A stretch of 64,000 bases of DNA from an uncultured Paracoccaceae bacterium (GTDB lineage: Bacteria; Pseudomonadota; Alphaproteobacteria; Rhodobacterales; Rhodobacteraceae). The translations under genes were made by a program, and so were the position numbers. Within the stretch, counting starts at the first letter, position 1, and each line of letters begins with the position of its first letter. The notes under the pieces are model-generated. The model was not told the DNA's origin. It saw only the letters and a list, made by a program, of their open reading frames with translations, and did no database searches. Location of the stretch: the NCBI GenBank assembly GCA_947487205.1, contig CANKVU010000023.1, positions 1-64,000 on the forward strand, in the 5' to 3' direction. Of the stretch, positions 30,852 to 39,748 are shown one piece after another.

Positions 30852-32696
30852 CTAATTGAAAAGCCCTTGGCCACCATCGTAGCGAAGCGCCTTCACAGCC
30901 TCCGGCAGGTCGCCTGGCGGTGTATCATTCTCGATGACGATAAATTGGGCGACATCTGATAGACTCGCGAGGTGGGCGTAGAACCTCGCGTTTAATCCCG
31001 TCTCGGCCAAGGCCTCGTCGCCTTCATCGCGAACCTCGCCGTCCGACGGCGCGCGGTAGGCGCGAAGCGGAGTGTCCAAGATGAGGAACCCCGGGTGCGG
31101 GCGCTGCTGCTCATGGCAGTGAATCAGAAGTGCGACCTGGAAGGCCGAATGGAGGATTGCGCGGACGCCCTTGCCGTTCCCGCGCCTCTCCTTGCCATCG
31201 ACGATGAGGTCTTGGGCGGCAAGGTCGAAAATCACCGTCTCGACGTTGGGATAGCCCCAAGCCACCAGCACCCGCTTGACCACGAGCGCGAGATCGTGTG
31301 CCTCCGCTGTCGATAAACTTGGATCGAAATCCTCGGCCTTGGGCCGGCCCGGGATCGCCTGCGCCTTCAAGACGGTGATGCGCCGCTCGATCTCCTCGAT
31401 GCGCGCGCGGCGGCTTTGCTCTTCACGCAGGCGGCGCAGGGTTTCGTCGGCGGCCACGAACCTCTCGCGAACTCCTCGGTCATCGCCGGCGAGGTTGCTA
31501 AGCGTGGCGCGCTCACCTTTCAACTGCTCCTGGAGGTCTGCAGCCGACTTCTGACCGTCTTCAATTTCTTGTCGAATGCGGGACAGTGTATCGTCCAATT
31601 CAGCACGTTCACGTTTGATTTTTGCGATCTCGCTCGCGACGGCGGCTTGCTGTTCGGCGATCCGGTCGAGATGGGGGTCGTCATGCTGATGCGCCGGATC
31701 TGCCCCGCAGAGCGGACAGTTCATCTGCGCGAACTTGCGCGTTAGGAAACCCCCTTCCTCCAACCCTTCTAGCCTGGTGATGTCGGAGATCAGCGTCCGG
31801 CGCAGTTCATTGAAGCGTAACGACATGGCGCGCAGGTCAGCCGTCCGCGCCTCGATGTCTCGATGCAAGTCCCGCGTCGTGTTGACGACCGACCGCGCGG
31901 CATCGATGGCGTTCTGGCGTTCACGAACGGCGGCATCAGCCCCGCCGCGCTCCGCTTCCGCGTCTGCGATGGCGGCACCGAGCGCTTCGTCCGTTCGATC
32001 CGGATCAATCTCGGCGAGGTCGCTTTCGAGGAGTTCCTTTAGAACTGTGATCTTGCCATTGCGCGCGGCAGTCTGCTCGATCTTGGATGGGACGGTCGCA
32101 ACGGCCGATCCGTCGATCCCGGTTACGATGAATTTCAGAAGGCTCTTATCTTCTGCCGTGGGGGCGTCGCCCTTGCGAACCGTGACGCTGTCCTCGCCGA
32201 CGATCCGCTTCTCGTCGACGTAGACATGCCGCATCAATTGGCGGAAAGTGAATGCCACCTTCTCGGCGCGCTCGTTCTTCAGGAGTTCAGCTCGCCGAAA
32301 GCCGAGGCGGTCGAGCAGATTCGTCGATAGGCTTGCTCCGGTCTCCGCATGCTGCGCGCCCAGGCTCGCGTAGCCGGGCATGCTGGTACTAATCGTATCG
32401 TGGTGGCCTTCCGCTATTTCGATGGCACCGCCAGCGATGCCGCGCTGAAGCGTGATCTGCTCTCCGTCGCCGAAGGAGAGCCAAAGGGTGCAACGGTTCA
32501 TCCCGCGCCCTTCGGGAGGTATGGAAAGTGCTCCCCTTGCACCGAGCAAGAAGTCGACCGCCTTAGCGGTGAAGGACTTCCCATGGTTCGACGCCCCCCA
32601 GAGAATGGTAAGGCCCGGTCCGTAGTGGACGACTACCTGATCGCGCTCCGGGCCGCTAAAGGCCAAACGGTCGATATGCATCCGGACCGGCGGCAT
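30852..32696 (-). CDS. ABC-three-component (ABC-3C) system SMC/RecN-like ATPase
   Basis: The 614-residue ATPase has Walker A LWGASNHGKSFTAKA near residue 35, a long coiled coil (about 230-460) interrupted by a zinc-hook-like CPLCGA, and Walker B GFLILDTPLRAY near residue 530. Rad50/SMC-type ATPases with a CxxC hook, followed by two smaller overlapping partners, define ABC-3C conflict systems described by comparative genomics. It is the last gene of a three-gene operon, beginning three bases after the middle component. It probably couples sensing of invading DNA or RNA to the effector. Its gene borders the IS remnant. Confidence 0.75.
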   Translation of the reverse strand: MPPVRMHIDRLAFSGPERDQVVVHYGPGLTILWGASNHGKSFTAKAVDFLLGARGALSIPPEGRGMNRCTLWLSFGDGEQITLQRGIAGGAIEIAEGHHDTISTSMPGYASLGAQHAETGASLSTNLLDRLGFRRAELLKNERAEKVAFTFRQLMRHVYVDEKRIVGEDSVTVRKGDAPTAEDKSLLKFIVTGIDGSAVATVPSKIEQTAARNGKITVLKELLESDLAEIDPDRTDEALGAAIADAEAERGGADAAVRERQNAIDAARSVVNTTRDLHRDIEARTADLRAMSLRFNELRRTLISDITRLEGLEEGGFLTRKFAQMNCPLCGADPAHQHDDPHLDRIAEQQAAVASEIAKIKRERAELDDTLSRIRQEIEDGQKSAADLQEQLKGERATLSNLAGDDRGVRERFVAADETLRRLREEQSRRARIEEIERRITVLKAQAIPGRPKAEDFDPSLSTAEAHDLALVVKRVLVAWGYPNVETVIFDLAAQDLIVDGKERRGNGKGVRAILHSAFQVALLIHCHEQQRPHPGFLILDTPLRAYRAPSDGEVRDEGDEALAETGLNARFYAHLASLSDVAQFIVIENDTPPGDLPEAVKALRYDGGQGLFN

Positions 32697-32698
32697 AG

Positions 32699-33217
32699 TC
32701 AGACCGAGTCTCCCATATGGATCGTTCCGTCGATCTCATGCTCCCAGCGATCCACGCCGGCCGAGAGCCGTTCGAAGAATGTCTCGTAGCCTTCGGTCTC
32801 GGCTTGGTCGGCGATCCACTGCGCAGCCTCGCGCAGCCTCGCGTTGTAGTCGCTCTGCATGAGATCGACCATGGCCGACGCCAGGTCCCGGGTGCGGAAA
32901 ATGAAACCATCAGCGTCCGCCAAGCGGTCCAGCAGAAAGGCCCTTTCCATCAATGCAAGGCCGTCCTCGACCAAACGGCGGCGCACGAAGAACTCGCCCC
33001 GCCGCGGTGATACGGGCGGATGGAGGCTCTCGGGACCGTCTTTATCCACGTCGATGTCACCGGCGTGGACGGCGTAGTAGTCGAGAAGCGACAGGGTTTT
33101 AAGATCGAAGGCTCTCGGCGCGAAGGCGTCGAGGATGACCACGGCCCGCAGGCCAGCTTCCAAGGGCGTATTGAACAGCGCGGGCTGATCGGGTGCAGGG
33201 ACGGTGTCGGCGCTCAT
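32699..33217 (-). CDS. ABC-3C middle component
   Basis: The 172-residue helical protein includes VILDAFAPRAFDLKTLSLLD, YYAVHAGDID, and RLVEDGLALMERAFLLDRL. This is the small bridging type of subunit found between the effector and ATPase in ABC-three-component systems. ATG at 33217 overlaps the stop of the upstream gene (ATGA); a longer frame from 33265 lies inside that gene. The specific middle-component subgroup cannot be fixed by eye. Confidence 0.65.
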   Translation of the reverse strand: MSADTVPAPDQPALFNTPLEAGLRAVVILDAFAPRAFDLKTLSLLDYYAVHAGDIDVDKDGPESLHPPVSPRRGEFFVRRRLVEDGLALMERAFLLDRLADADGFIFRTRDLASAMVDLMQSDYNARLREAAQWIADQAETEGYETFFERLSAGVDRWEHEIDGTIHMGDSV

Positions 33218-34245
33218 CGGTCCCACCGGAGCGGCATCGCGCCTTCGCTCGCGTGGTGGTGGCATGCGCCCTGCTTCGCGCGTGGCGTTACGCGGCGGTG
33301 CTTACCAAGCGGCCCGCTCACCTCGACATTGGCCGCCGTTCCAATCACACCGAGCAGGCGATCATAGCGCGGACCACCTTCATGCGCGTCGTAATGATCT
33401 TGGACGGCGTCGAGCACGTCCGTGTCGACTTGGTTGAGAAGGGCCGCGTCGAGGTTGTCCCGGAAGTGGAGGCGGAACGCTTTGCGCTCCAAGAACTGAC
33501 ATCGTGCGCGTGTCATACGTGGTCCGTAGTCAGGATCGGCCATCACCGCGTCGTGATCGGCGAAGGGAGTGCCTCTATGTTCGGCGTAGACCTTCTTGAT
33601 CTGTCCCAGATAGCCCACTTCATCGGCGCTCGGCGCAGCGGTCACCTCTGCATCACCCACTGTGGGCGCGGCCCCGGGGTCGTCGTCGAACAACTCGACC
33701 ATCAGGCCGCGCATCTGACGCTGTTCTACAATATCCGAGGCCTTCCACAACAAGACGTTCTCGAACGGGTATTGCTCGATGGCCGCGCATATCGCGGGCG
33801 TCAGAACGGCCTCGCCGTCGGTGATGCCCGTCCGGCAATGCGCGTCCCAGCCCTCGATCAGTGCTGGGCCGATCTTCGAGGGCCGACCGACGAGCTTGAG
33901 TACATCACGGACCGCCGAATTGGGCACGACGAATATGTAGCGGCGTGGCAGCGTGAACTCCCCCTGGTCCGCATAGAAAAACATCTTGCCCAACTCGATC
34001 AGGAACGCCCCAAAGCCGAGCGGCCGCTTGAGGTGCTTGCACTGATGGTTGTCCCAAGCATCGTCGTAGCGCTTCGCCGTTAGGAATCCCACCGCGTCGC
34101 GCCCCTGGTCCGCCGACGCGGTTGGGCGGTCGAAGCCGACATATTCATCACCTGCCTCGACCAGCCGGGCGATCCACTTCTTGATTAGCTCTTCGAGGTC
34201 GTCGTCAGTCAGGGCCAACAGTCGGCGCGTGTTATTCAACGGCAT
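33214..34245 (-). CDS. ABC-3C C-terminal-domain protein with restriction-nuclease-like N-terminus
   Basis: The N-terminal 120 residues resemble a PD-(D/E)xK nuclease fold: GFDRPTASADQGRDAVGFL then WDNHQCKHLKRPL, giving the G-x-D and Q-x-K elements of REase domains. A second half (about 200-343) carries ADEVGYLGQIKKVYAEH, RARCQFLERKAFRLHFRDN and a C-terminal helical part, as in ABC-3C C-terminal-domain proteins fused to effectors. It is the first gene of the operon. ATG 34245 has GAGGGAG six bases upstream, better than upstream codons. The expected role is a nuclease effector controlled by the ATPase; this is inferred. Confidence 0.7.
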   Translation of the reverse strand: MPLNNTRRLLALTDDDLEELIKKWIARLVEAGDEYVGFDRPTASADQGRDAVGFLTAKRYDDAWDNHQCKHLKRPLGFGAFLIELGKMFFYADQGEFTLPRRYIFVVPNSAVRDVLKLVGRPSKIGPALIEGWDAHCRTGITDGEAVLTPAICAAIEQYPFENVLLWKASDIVEQRQMRGLMVELFDDDPGAAPTVGDAEVTAAPSADEVGYLGQIKKVYAEHRGTPFADHDAVMADPDYGPRMTRARCQFLERKAFRLHFRDNLDAALLNQVDTDVLDAVQDHYDAHEGGPRYDRLLGVIGTAANVEVSGPLGKHRRVTPRAKQGACHHHASEGAMPLRWDR

Positions 34246-34466
34246 GTCAACTCCCTCGATCTCTAAAATCGACAGGCGTCGATCCAACGGCGAAAGTGTA
34301 GTCGTCAACCGCAGTCACCACCAGCGACCAGCTCTCATTCGTCATCTGACCGTCAGAGACGTATGAACCTGGATTCTGCCACACCCGGTTGGGACGAACA
34401 CCGTCAACGTATGCCGGCCTAACGATCTCGTGGAGAAAACGTCAGTCCACTGCATTCTAGCTGGGT

Positions 34467-34504
34467 CGGGTCGTTTGCAGGAGAGTGCGAAATCCTACGC
34501 TAAG
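34467..34504 (+). repeat. Left 38-bp terminal inverted repeat of the Tn3-family unit
   Basis: It reads CGGGTCGTTTGCAGGAGAGT followed by GCGAAATCCTACGCTAAG, matching the right end (reverse complement) at 36 of 38 positions. The outermost base is C rather than G. It resembles the terminal repeats of Tn5393-type elements as I remember them. It is flanked outside by TGGGT. Confidence 0.88.
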
Positions 34505-34530
34505 GCCAAGACGGCTCGCCTTGAGTTCGC

Positions 34531-34773
34531 TCACGCCTTCGGTTCGGGTTCCTTGCCGAACAGCTGCTGCAGGAGCCGCTCGGACCGCTCCAGCCCGTCG
34601 TCGGTGAAGGCGACCGATTTCGCCTTTCCCACCGGGTCGGTGATCCATCCCTTCCGATGCAACCGGTCCATGCTGTCCCAGTCGAACCCCTTCCAGGCGC
34701 GCCGGCCGTCGTGGAGGGTCAGGCGCAGGAGGGCCAGCACGGCCGCGTCGATCTTGTCCTCGTCGAGATCCAT
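34531..34773 (-). CDS. DUF6429-like small protein
   Basis: The 80-residue protein (MDLDEDKIDAAVLALLRLTL) has the pattern HDGRRAWKGFDWDSMDRLHR, KGWITDPVGKAKSVAFTDDG and LERSERLLQQLF. This is a small domain common beside transposase genes, with no assigned function. GAGAAGG lies upstream of ATG 34773. It sits just inside the left transposon end, which suggests it belongs to the transposon backbone rather than to the cargo. Confidence 0.72.
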   Translation of the reverse strand: MDLDEDKIDAAVLALLRLTLHDGRRAWKGFDWDSMDRLHRKGWITDPVGKAKSVAFTDDGLERSERLLQQLFGKEPEPKA

Positions 34774-34840
34774 GACGGCCTTCTCTTTCACGATCTACCA
34801 GAGCACAGCCTGGGAGCTTCAGGCATCCCCTGAAAGCTAC

Positions 34841-34951
34841 TGCGACATCCCGTTTGCGACGCTTTGTTTGCGACATGGGAAAGGATACGAAATGACCGAC
34901 GCTGACGGCAGAGGACCAGTCTGTTTCGCAAACCTTCGTTTGCGACAACCG
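34841..34951. repeat. Resolvase-site-like repeats near the left transposon end
   Basis: The motif TTTGCGAC occurs at 34853, 34867 and 34939. Together with an inverted copy it forms a 26-bp imperfect dyad at 34922-34947 with TGT and ACA ends. A similar 26-bp site sharing GTTTGCGACA precedes the serine resolvase gene at 44039-44064. Spacing and TGTC-like ends resemble res subsites of Tn3-family elements. The remainder of 34774-35089 holds no credible gene. Confidence 0.5.
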
Positions 34952-35089
34952 ACATTCGCTTCGCCGGGCCGGAGGGTCGGCAGTGCGGGACTTAGTGCCC
35001 ATTTGCTGGGTCAGCACGAATGTCCGCTACAGTCAGCATCATCACGATACCACAAAGCCGCGGTGGGGGCTCAAATCCAATCATGGAGC

Positions 35090-35851
35090 TCAGTGAATGA
35101 AATCCTCGAGTACCTCGTGGAAGATGCCGGGCTTCTCAAGATGTGCCGCGTGCGAAGCACCCGGGATCACGGCGAGCTCGGCAGCTGGCAGCGTTCGCCA
35201 CAACGCCTCGATCTGAGGCCAGCGGTAGGATCGGTCAGTCTCGCCCCAGATGACGCGCGTGGGCATGGTGAGATGAGACAGCGCGGCGCGACCGTCCCAC
35301 TTTTCCATAGCGTCGAGGGCGGCGAGAGCTGCCCCCAGGCTCGCCTGTGCCCCGATGCGGCGGATTGCGGGGAACTGTGGCCCGTTCTCTCCGTCGCGGA
35401 ACCAGGTGGCGGCGATGCGTCGGCTGGTCTCGGCCACGCCGTCCGAGCGAAGCCTTCGGCGCGAGACCTCAAGCGGCTCGAACCTGTCCGGCAGGGCACC
35501 GAGCGGACCGGTTCCGTAGAGGACGAGACGCTCCACCCGGTCAGGGTGCCTCGCCGCGATCTCCTGCACAACCATGCCGCCCATCGAATGCCCGAGCAGG
35601 ATGAAGCGACCGACGCCGAGAGCGTCGAGAAGGCTCGTCACTGCTTCCGCGAACCCTTCGATGCGGTCGCATCCCTGCCGGTCAGATGCCGCACCGAAGC
35701 CGGGGAGGTCCGGCGCAATGACATCGTGGCTCTCGCTGTAGCGGGCAATCTCCGCTTCCCATTGCGCCGCGCCCCCGAGGTAGCCGTGGACGAGGACGAG
35801 CGCTGGCCCGTTCCCGGCGCGGCGATGAGAGAGAACGCCCGAAGAGGTCAT
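35090..35851 (-). CDS. Alpha/beta-fold hydrolase
   Basis: The 253-residue enzyme has oxyanion-hole LVHGYLGGAAQW, nucleophile elbow LLGHSMGGMV (Ser89), acid in WGETDRSYRW and catalytic His in GASHAAHLEKP. Its ATG overlaps the dctM stop, so it is the last gene of the TRAP operon. It may hydrolyse an ester or amide of the imported substrate; specificity is not evident. Confidence 0.85.
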   Translation of the reverse strand: MTSSGVLSHRRAGNGPALVLVHGYLGGAAQWEAEIARYSESHDVIAPDLPGFGAASDRQGCDRIEGFAEAVTSLLDALGVGRFILLGHSMGGMVVQEIAARHPDRVERLVLYGTGPLGALPDRFEPLEVSRRRLRSDGVAETSRRIAATWFRDGENGPQFPAIRRIGAQASLGAALAALDAMEKWDGRAALSHLTMPTRVIWGETDRSYRWPQIEALWRTLPAAELAVIPGASHAAHLEKPGIFHEVLEDFIH

Positions 35852-37149
35852 CCCATCTGCTCCGGCAACCAGAGCGCCGCCTGCGGTGCGAGGATCAGAA
35901 CGAGGATCAGAAGCACCATCGCCCCGATGAACGGCAGGCAGCCCATGATGACGTCGCCGATCGTCACCTGATCGCGGCTGATCGCCTGGATGACATAGAG
36001 GTTGAGGCCGACAGGCGGGGTAAGCACCGCGATCTCCATGGTGATGGTGTAGACGACGCCGAACCAGATCAGGTCGAAGCCCGCCGCCTCCATCAGCGGA
36101 TAGATCGTGGGCAGCGTGATGAAGGTCATCGACACTGGCTCGAGAAACATGCCGAGGACGATGTAGAAGACCAGCACGATCAGCAGCACCGTGTAGGGCG
36201 AGAGGTCGAACGACAGAAAGAGCTCGGTGAACTCCTGCGGCACACGGTAGTAGGTCAGCACGAAGCCGAAGAGGACACCCGCCGACAGCAGCAGCCCGAG
36301 ATAGCCCATCGTGCGCATGGTTGCGAAGAGCGCGTCCTTGAACCCCTGCCAGGTCAGCCCGCCGACCCCGAAGGCCAGCGCCACCGTCAGGAGCGCCGCG
36401 ACAGCCGCAGCCTCGGTCGGCGTGGCGATGCCGGCATAGATCGCCACCGTGATCACAAGCCCGATGAGGACGACCGGCCCGATGGTGCTGAGGATCATCA
36501 GCGTGGGCATCTTCTCGGCCTCTTCCTGACCGGGGATGTCCTGCGGCTTCAGCGCGCCCCAGACCAGCACGATGACGACGAAGCTCGACACCAAGATCAG
36601 GCCAGGGATGACGCCGGCGATGAAGAGATCGCCAATGCTCTGGTCGGCGACGATGCCGTAGAAGAGCAGGATCAGGCTGGGCGGGATCAGCACCGAAAGC
36701 GTGCCGCCCGCGGCCAGGACGCCGCTCGACAGCCGCTTGCCATAACCGAGCCGCAGCATCTCGGGCAATGCGACGCCGCCGATGGTCAAAGCGCCCACCA
36801 TGGACGAGCCGCAGACCGCGCCGAACCCGGCGCTGGCGCCGATCGATCCGTAGGCGGCGGAGCCCTTGATGCGGACGCCCTGATGCAAGAACTGGTAGAG
36901 ATTGGGTCCGATCTGCGACTTTCCTATGAGCTCCCCCAGAAAGACGAAGAGCGGGACCGCAAGCAGAATGTAGTCGATCCAGACGCCCCAAAGCTTCAAC
37001 TCGGAGGAGACGACAGAGGTCTCGAACCCCTGGATCTGCCAGAGGAACGGCAGCGAGGCGGCGGCCAGCGCGAAGGGGATGGGAAGCCCGATCACGATGA
37101 ATAGCATTAGAAGCCCGAGCAGGCCCAGTCCGACGGTATACCATTCCAT
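35848..37149 (-). CDS. dctM: TRAP transporter large permease (DctM/SiaM type)
   Basis: The 433-residue protein has about a dozen membrane segments and the DctM signatures GLPIPFALA, YGSIGASAGFGAVCGSS, LPEMLRLGYGKRLSSGVLAA and GGTLSVLIPPSLILLFYG. The C-terminal part includes ITMEIAVLTPPVGLNLYVIQ. It forms the sodium-driven transport unit with DctQ. It starts 12 bases after dctQ and overlaps the hydrolase gene. Confidence 0.93.
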   Translation of the reverse strand: MEWYTVGLGLLGLLMLFIVIGLPIPFALAAASLPFLWQIQGFETSVVSSELKLWGVWIDYILLAVPLFVFLGELIGKSQIGPNLYQFLHQGVRIKGSAAYGSIGASAGFGAVCGSSMVGALTIGGVALPEMLRLGYGKRLSSGVLAAGGTLSVLIPPSLILLFYGIVADQSIGDLFIAGVIPGLILVSSFVVIVLVWGALKPQDIPGQEEAEKMPTLMILSTIGPVVLIGLVITVAIYAGIATPTEAAAVAALLTVALAFGVGGLTWQGFKDALFATMRTMGYLGLLLSAGVLFGFVLTYYRVPQEFTELFLSFDLSPYTVLLIVLVFYIVLGMFLEPVSMTFITLPTIYPLMEAAGFDLIWFGVVYTITMEIAVLTPPVGLNLYVIQAISRDQVTIGDVIMGCLPFIGAMVLLILVLILAPQAALWLPEQMG

Positions 37150-37161
37150 AATGGATGCCTT

Positions 37162-37659
37162 CTATTCTGCGGGCGTGCGGATCAGACGGATGAGCCGCAG
37201 CATCGCGTAGAACGTGAAAAGGATCAGGGCCAGGGCACCTGGCGCCCAAAACAGGTAGCGCGGCCAGAGCAGTATCTCGGAGGCGGCGCCGGAGTAGAAC
37301 GACCGGATCGTGGCGCTGACGCCGGCATAGGCAAAGAACCCGCCCACCCCCAGCATCAGGATGTAGTTGACAATCTCGATGCCCTTGCGCAGCCCCGGAG
37401 AGAGATGGTCGGTGGCCATGGTGACCTTGGGATAGGCGTCTTCGCGCATGGCGAAGGCGAGGCCCGCGAATGCCACCGGAAAGAGCAGCAGCGCTGTTGC
37501 CTCGGTGACCATCCGATCGGGTTGGCCAAGCGCGTAGCGCACGAACACGCCGTAGGAGATCCACAGCATCTGGATCAGCACGATCAGTGCGCCCGCGCCC
37601 GCCATCCAGACAACCACCCGCTCGACGCCACGTATCAGACGGTCCAGACCATCGCTCAT
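37162..37659 (-). CDS. dctQ: TRAP transporter small permease (DctQ type)
   Basis: The 165-residue membrane protein has four predicted helices and the family pattern: a first helix with VVVWMAGAGALIVLIQMLWI, YALGQPDRMVTEATALLLFP, VAFAGLAFAMREDAYPKVTM and a final helix LILFTFYAMLRLIRLI. It partners DctM. It lies 73 bases after dctP in the same orientation. Confidence 0.9.
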   Translation of the reverse strand: MSDGLDRLIRGVERVVVWMAGAGALIVLIQMLWISYGVFVRYALGQPDRMVTEATALLLFPVAFAGLAFAMREDAYPKVTMATDHLSPGLRKGIEIVNYILMLGVGGFFAYAGVSATIRSFYSGAASEILLWPRYLFWAPGALALILFTFYAMLRLIRLIRTPAE

Positions 37660-37732
37660 AATGCAGCCTCATCGGTCATGGGGAAGGGTTGCCTGCCACG
37701 AAGTGCAGGCAGTCGATGGCAAGGCGGGAACG

Positions 37733-38722
37733 TCAGCGCGCGTGTTCCGCCATCAGGTCGCGGAACTTGCCTGCAAGCTCCGGGCCGCACGCATTGTCGA
37801 CCTCGGCGTTCCACGTGTCCGAGACGCTGGCGATCAGCTCGTCGGTCTTCTCCGGCGGCAGGGTCGCCTCGGTGCCGCCCTCCGACAGGGCTGTCTCGAT
37901 CTGCTCGTCGACCCACTCCTCGTAAATTGGCTGCAGCCAGGCTTCGGTCTCGGCGGCGGCCTCGGTCAGGGCGGTCTGCTCCTCCGAGGTCAGCCCGTCG
38001 AACTTGTTCTTGTTCATCATGTAGATGATGTTGCCATAGAAGAGGTTTGCGTTGATCATGTGCGGCATCACGTCCCACAGTTTCCATGAGCTGTAGGTGG
38101 CGACGCCCATGTCGATGCCGTCGACCACGCCGCGTTCGGCCGACTGGAAGACCTCCTTTGGAGCGACGAAGACCGGCTGGCCGCCCCAAGTCTCGATCAT
38201 CAGGCTGACGAGCGGCCCGATCGAGCGCACGAGCTTGCCGTCGAGGTTGCCGAGGTCGACGCCTTCCTCCTCGAACCACCATTCCTGGTCGTAGGAGTAG
38301 TTCGAGTTGATGAGCGGCACGAGACCCCGCTCCGCCGCCTCGTCGCGGATCAGGTCTGCATAGGCGGCGTCGAGCTCAGGCTGCTCGTCGAGGTTGACGT
38401 TGGCCGGGTAGAGCGACGTCACGACGTAGCAGGGCAGGCGGTTGTCAGCGTTGATCCAGCTGATGTCGGAGACGCCGCCCTGGACTGCGTCGATTCCCTC
38501 AGACCAGCCGTGCAGAGTGGACGACGGAAAGATCTCGACTGTGACGCTGCCACCGGTCTTTTCCTCGACGAGCTCGGCGAAGTGCTGAAAGCCCTGATAG
38601 CGAACATCGGATTCGTTGACGTATGTGGACAGGCGGATCGTCGTCTCGGCCTGCGCCGCGCTGGCGCTTGCGGCCAGCGCCGCAGCAATGGCGGTCGCAA
38701 TTGTAGTCCAGGATGCGGTCAT
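37733..38722 (-). CDS. dctP: TRAP transporter periplasmic substrate-binding protein (DctP type)
   Basis: The 329-residue protein has a signal peptide (MTASWTTIATAIAAALAASA, cleavage after AQA). The DctP fold follows: TTIRLSTYVNESDVRYQGFQ, GGSVTVEIFPSSTLHG, the ligand-carboxylate-binding Arg region GKLVRSIGPL, and SAERGVVDGIDMGVATY. It captures the substrate for DctQM. Because the unit also carries cuyA- and cuyZ-like genes, an organosulfonate such as cysteate is a plausible ligand. Start 38722 has GGGAGAG upstream; the longer frame from 38815 does not. Confidence 0.9.
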   Translation of the reverse strand: MTASWTTIATAIAAALAASASAAQAETTIRLSTYVNESDVRYQGFQHFAELVEEKTGGSVTVEIFPSSTLHGWSEGIDAVQGGVSDISWINADNRLPCYVVTSLYPANVNLDEQPELDAAYADLIRDEAAERGLVPLINSNYSYDQEWWFEEEGVDLGNLDGKLVRSIGPLVSLMIETWGGQPVFVAPKEVFQSAERGVVDGIDMGVATYSSWKLWDVMPHMINANLFYGNIIYMMNKNKFDGLTSEEQTALTEAAAETEAWLQPIYEEWVDEQIETALSEGGTEATLPPEKTDELIASVSDTWNAEVDNACGPELAGKFRDLMAEHAR

Positions 38723-38791
38723 GTGTCTCTCTCCCTTTTTACTTTCCCTTAGGGAAGCAGAGGATCGAACACCCCGCCAATCGAAACATCT

Positions 38792-38815
38792 CATGAATTC
38801 ATGCAAAATACGCAT
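38792..38815. promoter_or_regulatory. Candidate LysR-binding sites between dctP and lysR
   Basis: Two adjacent dyads lie in the divergent intergenic region: CATGAATTCATG (38792-38803, perfect) and ATGCAAAATACGCAT (38801-38815, ATGC/GCAT arms). The second fits a T-N11-A LysR box. The position suits activation of the TRAP operon by the adjacent regulator. Confidence 0.5.
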
Positions 38816-38863
38816 AGTTATGATATACTAGGGTGATAGACGACGTCAAAAGGCCGGACAAAA

Positions 38864-39748
38864 ATGGATCTGAACTGGTTGCAGGATTTCGTTTGCCTCG
38901 GACGGACGCTCAACTTCACCCGTGCGGCAGAGGAGCGGAACATCACCCAGCCGGCTTTCAGCCGGCGCATCAAGTCGCTGGAGATCTGGCTTGGGGCGCC
39001 GCTGGTTAAGCGCTCCACCTATCCGGTCCAGCTCTCCGACGCTGGCGTGCAGTTTTTGCCCGTCGCGCGTGAGACGATCACCGCGCTCACCGATATCCGG
39101 CAGTCCATCCGTGCCGAGGAGCGCGGCACGACGGCATTTCAACGGTTCGCGGTGCTGCACACGATCTCGGTCAACTACCTGTCTTACAGGATCGCCGAGC
39201 TCGAAGACTGCATTCCTGGCCTGCGCGTCCGCGTCTACTCGGACAACCTGCGCGTCTGCTGCCAGATGCTGCAGGAAGGGACGTGCGATTTCCTGCTCTA
39301 CTATCGCCATCGAGACGTGGCGCCGGTTTTCGACGAGCGGCAATTCGCGCGCAAGGATATCGGAACGGAGCAGATGCTCCCTGTGGCCGAAACGCGCGCG
39401 GCAAGGGCGGGAGGCTGGTACCTCTCGTCCGACGCCGGCGAGGACATGCCGTATCTCGGCTACGATCCGACAAGTTTCCTCGGCACCGTGGTCGACCAGA
39501 CGATTGGTGACCGCAAACCGCAGCTGGCGCTGCGCTACATGGATGCGCTGACAGAATCCATCAAGCGCCGCACGCTCGCCGGAAGCGGCGTCGCCTGGCT
39601 GCCGGAGAACGCGATCGCCGACGAGATCGCGCGGGGGCTTCTGGTGCCGGTCGGTGGCAAGGAATGGCAGGCAACCCTGACGCTGTCACTCTTCTGCTCG
39701 CTCAATCGGCTGGATCGCGTCGGCGGGGCGGTGTGGGAGGCGCTCTGA
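38864..39748 (+). CDS. LysR-family transcriptional regulator
   Basis: The 294-residue regulator has an N-terminal winged helix (LNFTRAAEERNITQPAFSRR, IKSLEIWLGAPLVKR) and a substrate-binding-like C-terminal domain. It is divergent from the TRAP operon and probably controls it, with an organosulfonate or intermediate as inducer. Its last 60 bases overlap the convergent second LysR gene. Confidence 0.9.
   Translation: MDLNWLQDFVCLGRTLNFTRAAEERNITQPAFSRRIKSLEIWLGAPLVKRSTYPVQLSDAGVQFLPVARETITALTDIRQSIRAEERGTTAFQRFAVLHTISVNYLSYRIAELEDCIPGLRVRVYSDNLRVCCQMLQEGTCDFLLYYRHRDVAPVFDERQFARKDIGTEQMLPVAETRAARAGGWYLSSDAGEDMPYLGYDPTSFLGTVVDQTIGDRKPQLALRYMDALTESIKRRTLAGSGVAWLPENAIADEIARGLLVPVGGKEWQATLTLSLFCSLNRLDRVGGAVWEAL

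Noticed and set aside
34430-35971. A 513-residue plus-strand frame at the left transposon end
   Set aside because: It overlaps the hydrolase and DUF6429 genes on the other strand and crosses the transposon terminal repeat; no family or ribosome site.
35090-37672. An 860-residue minus-strand frame covering the hydrolase and TRAP genes
   Set aside because: Only its C-terminal 253 residues (the alpha/beta hydrolase) show a protein family. The rest lies in the wrong frame over dctM and dctQ.
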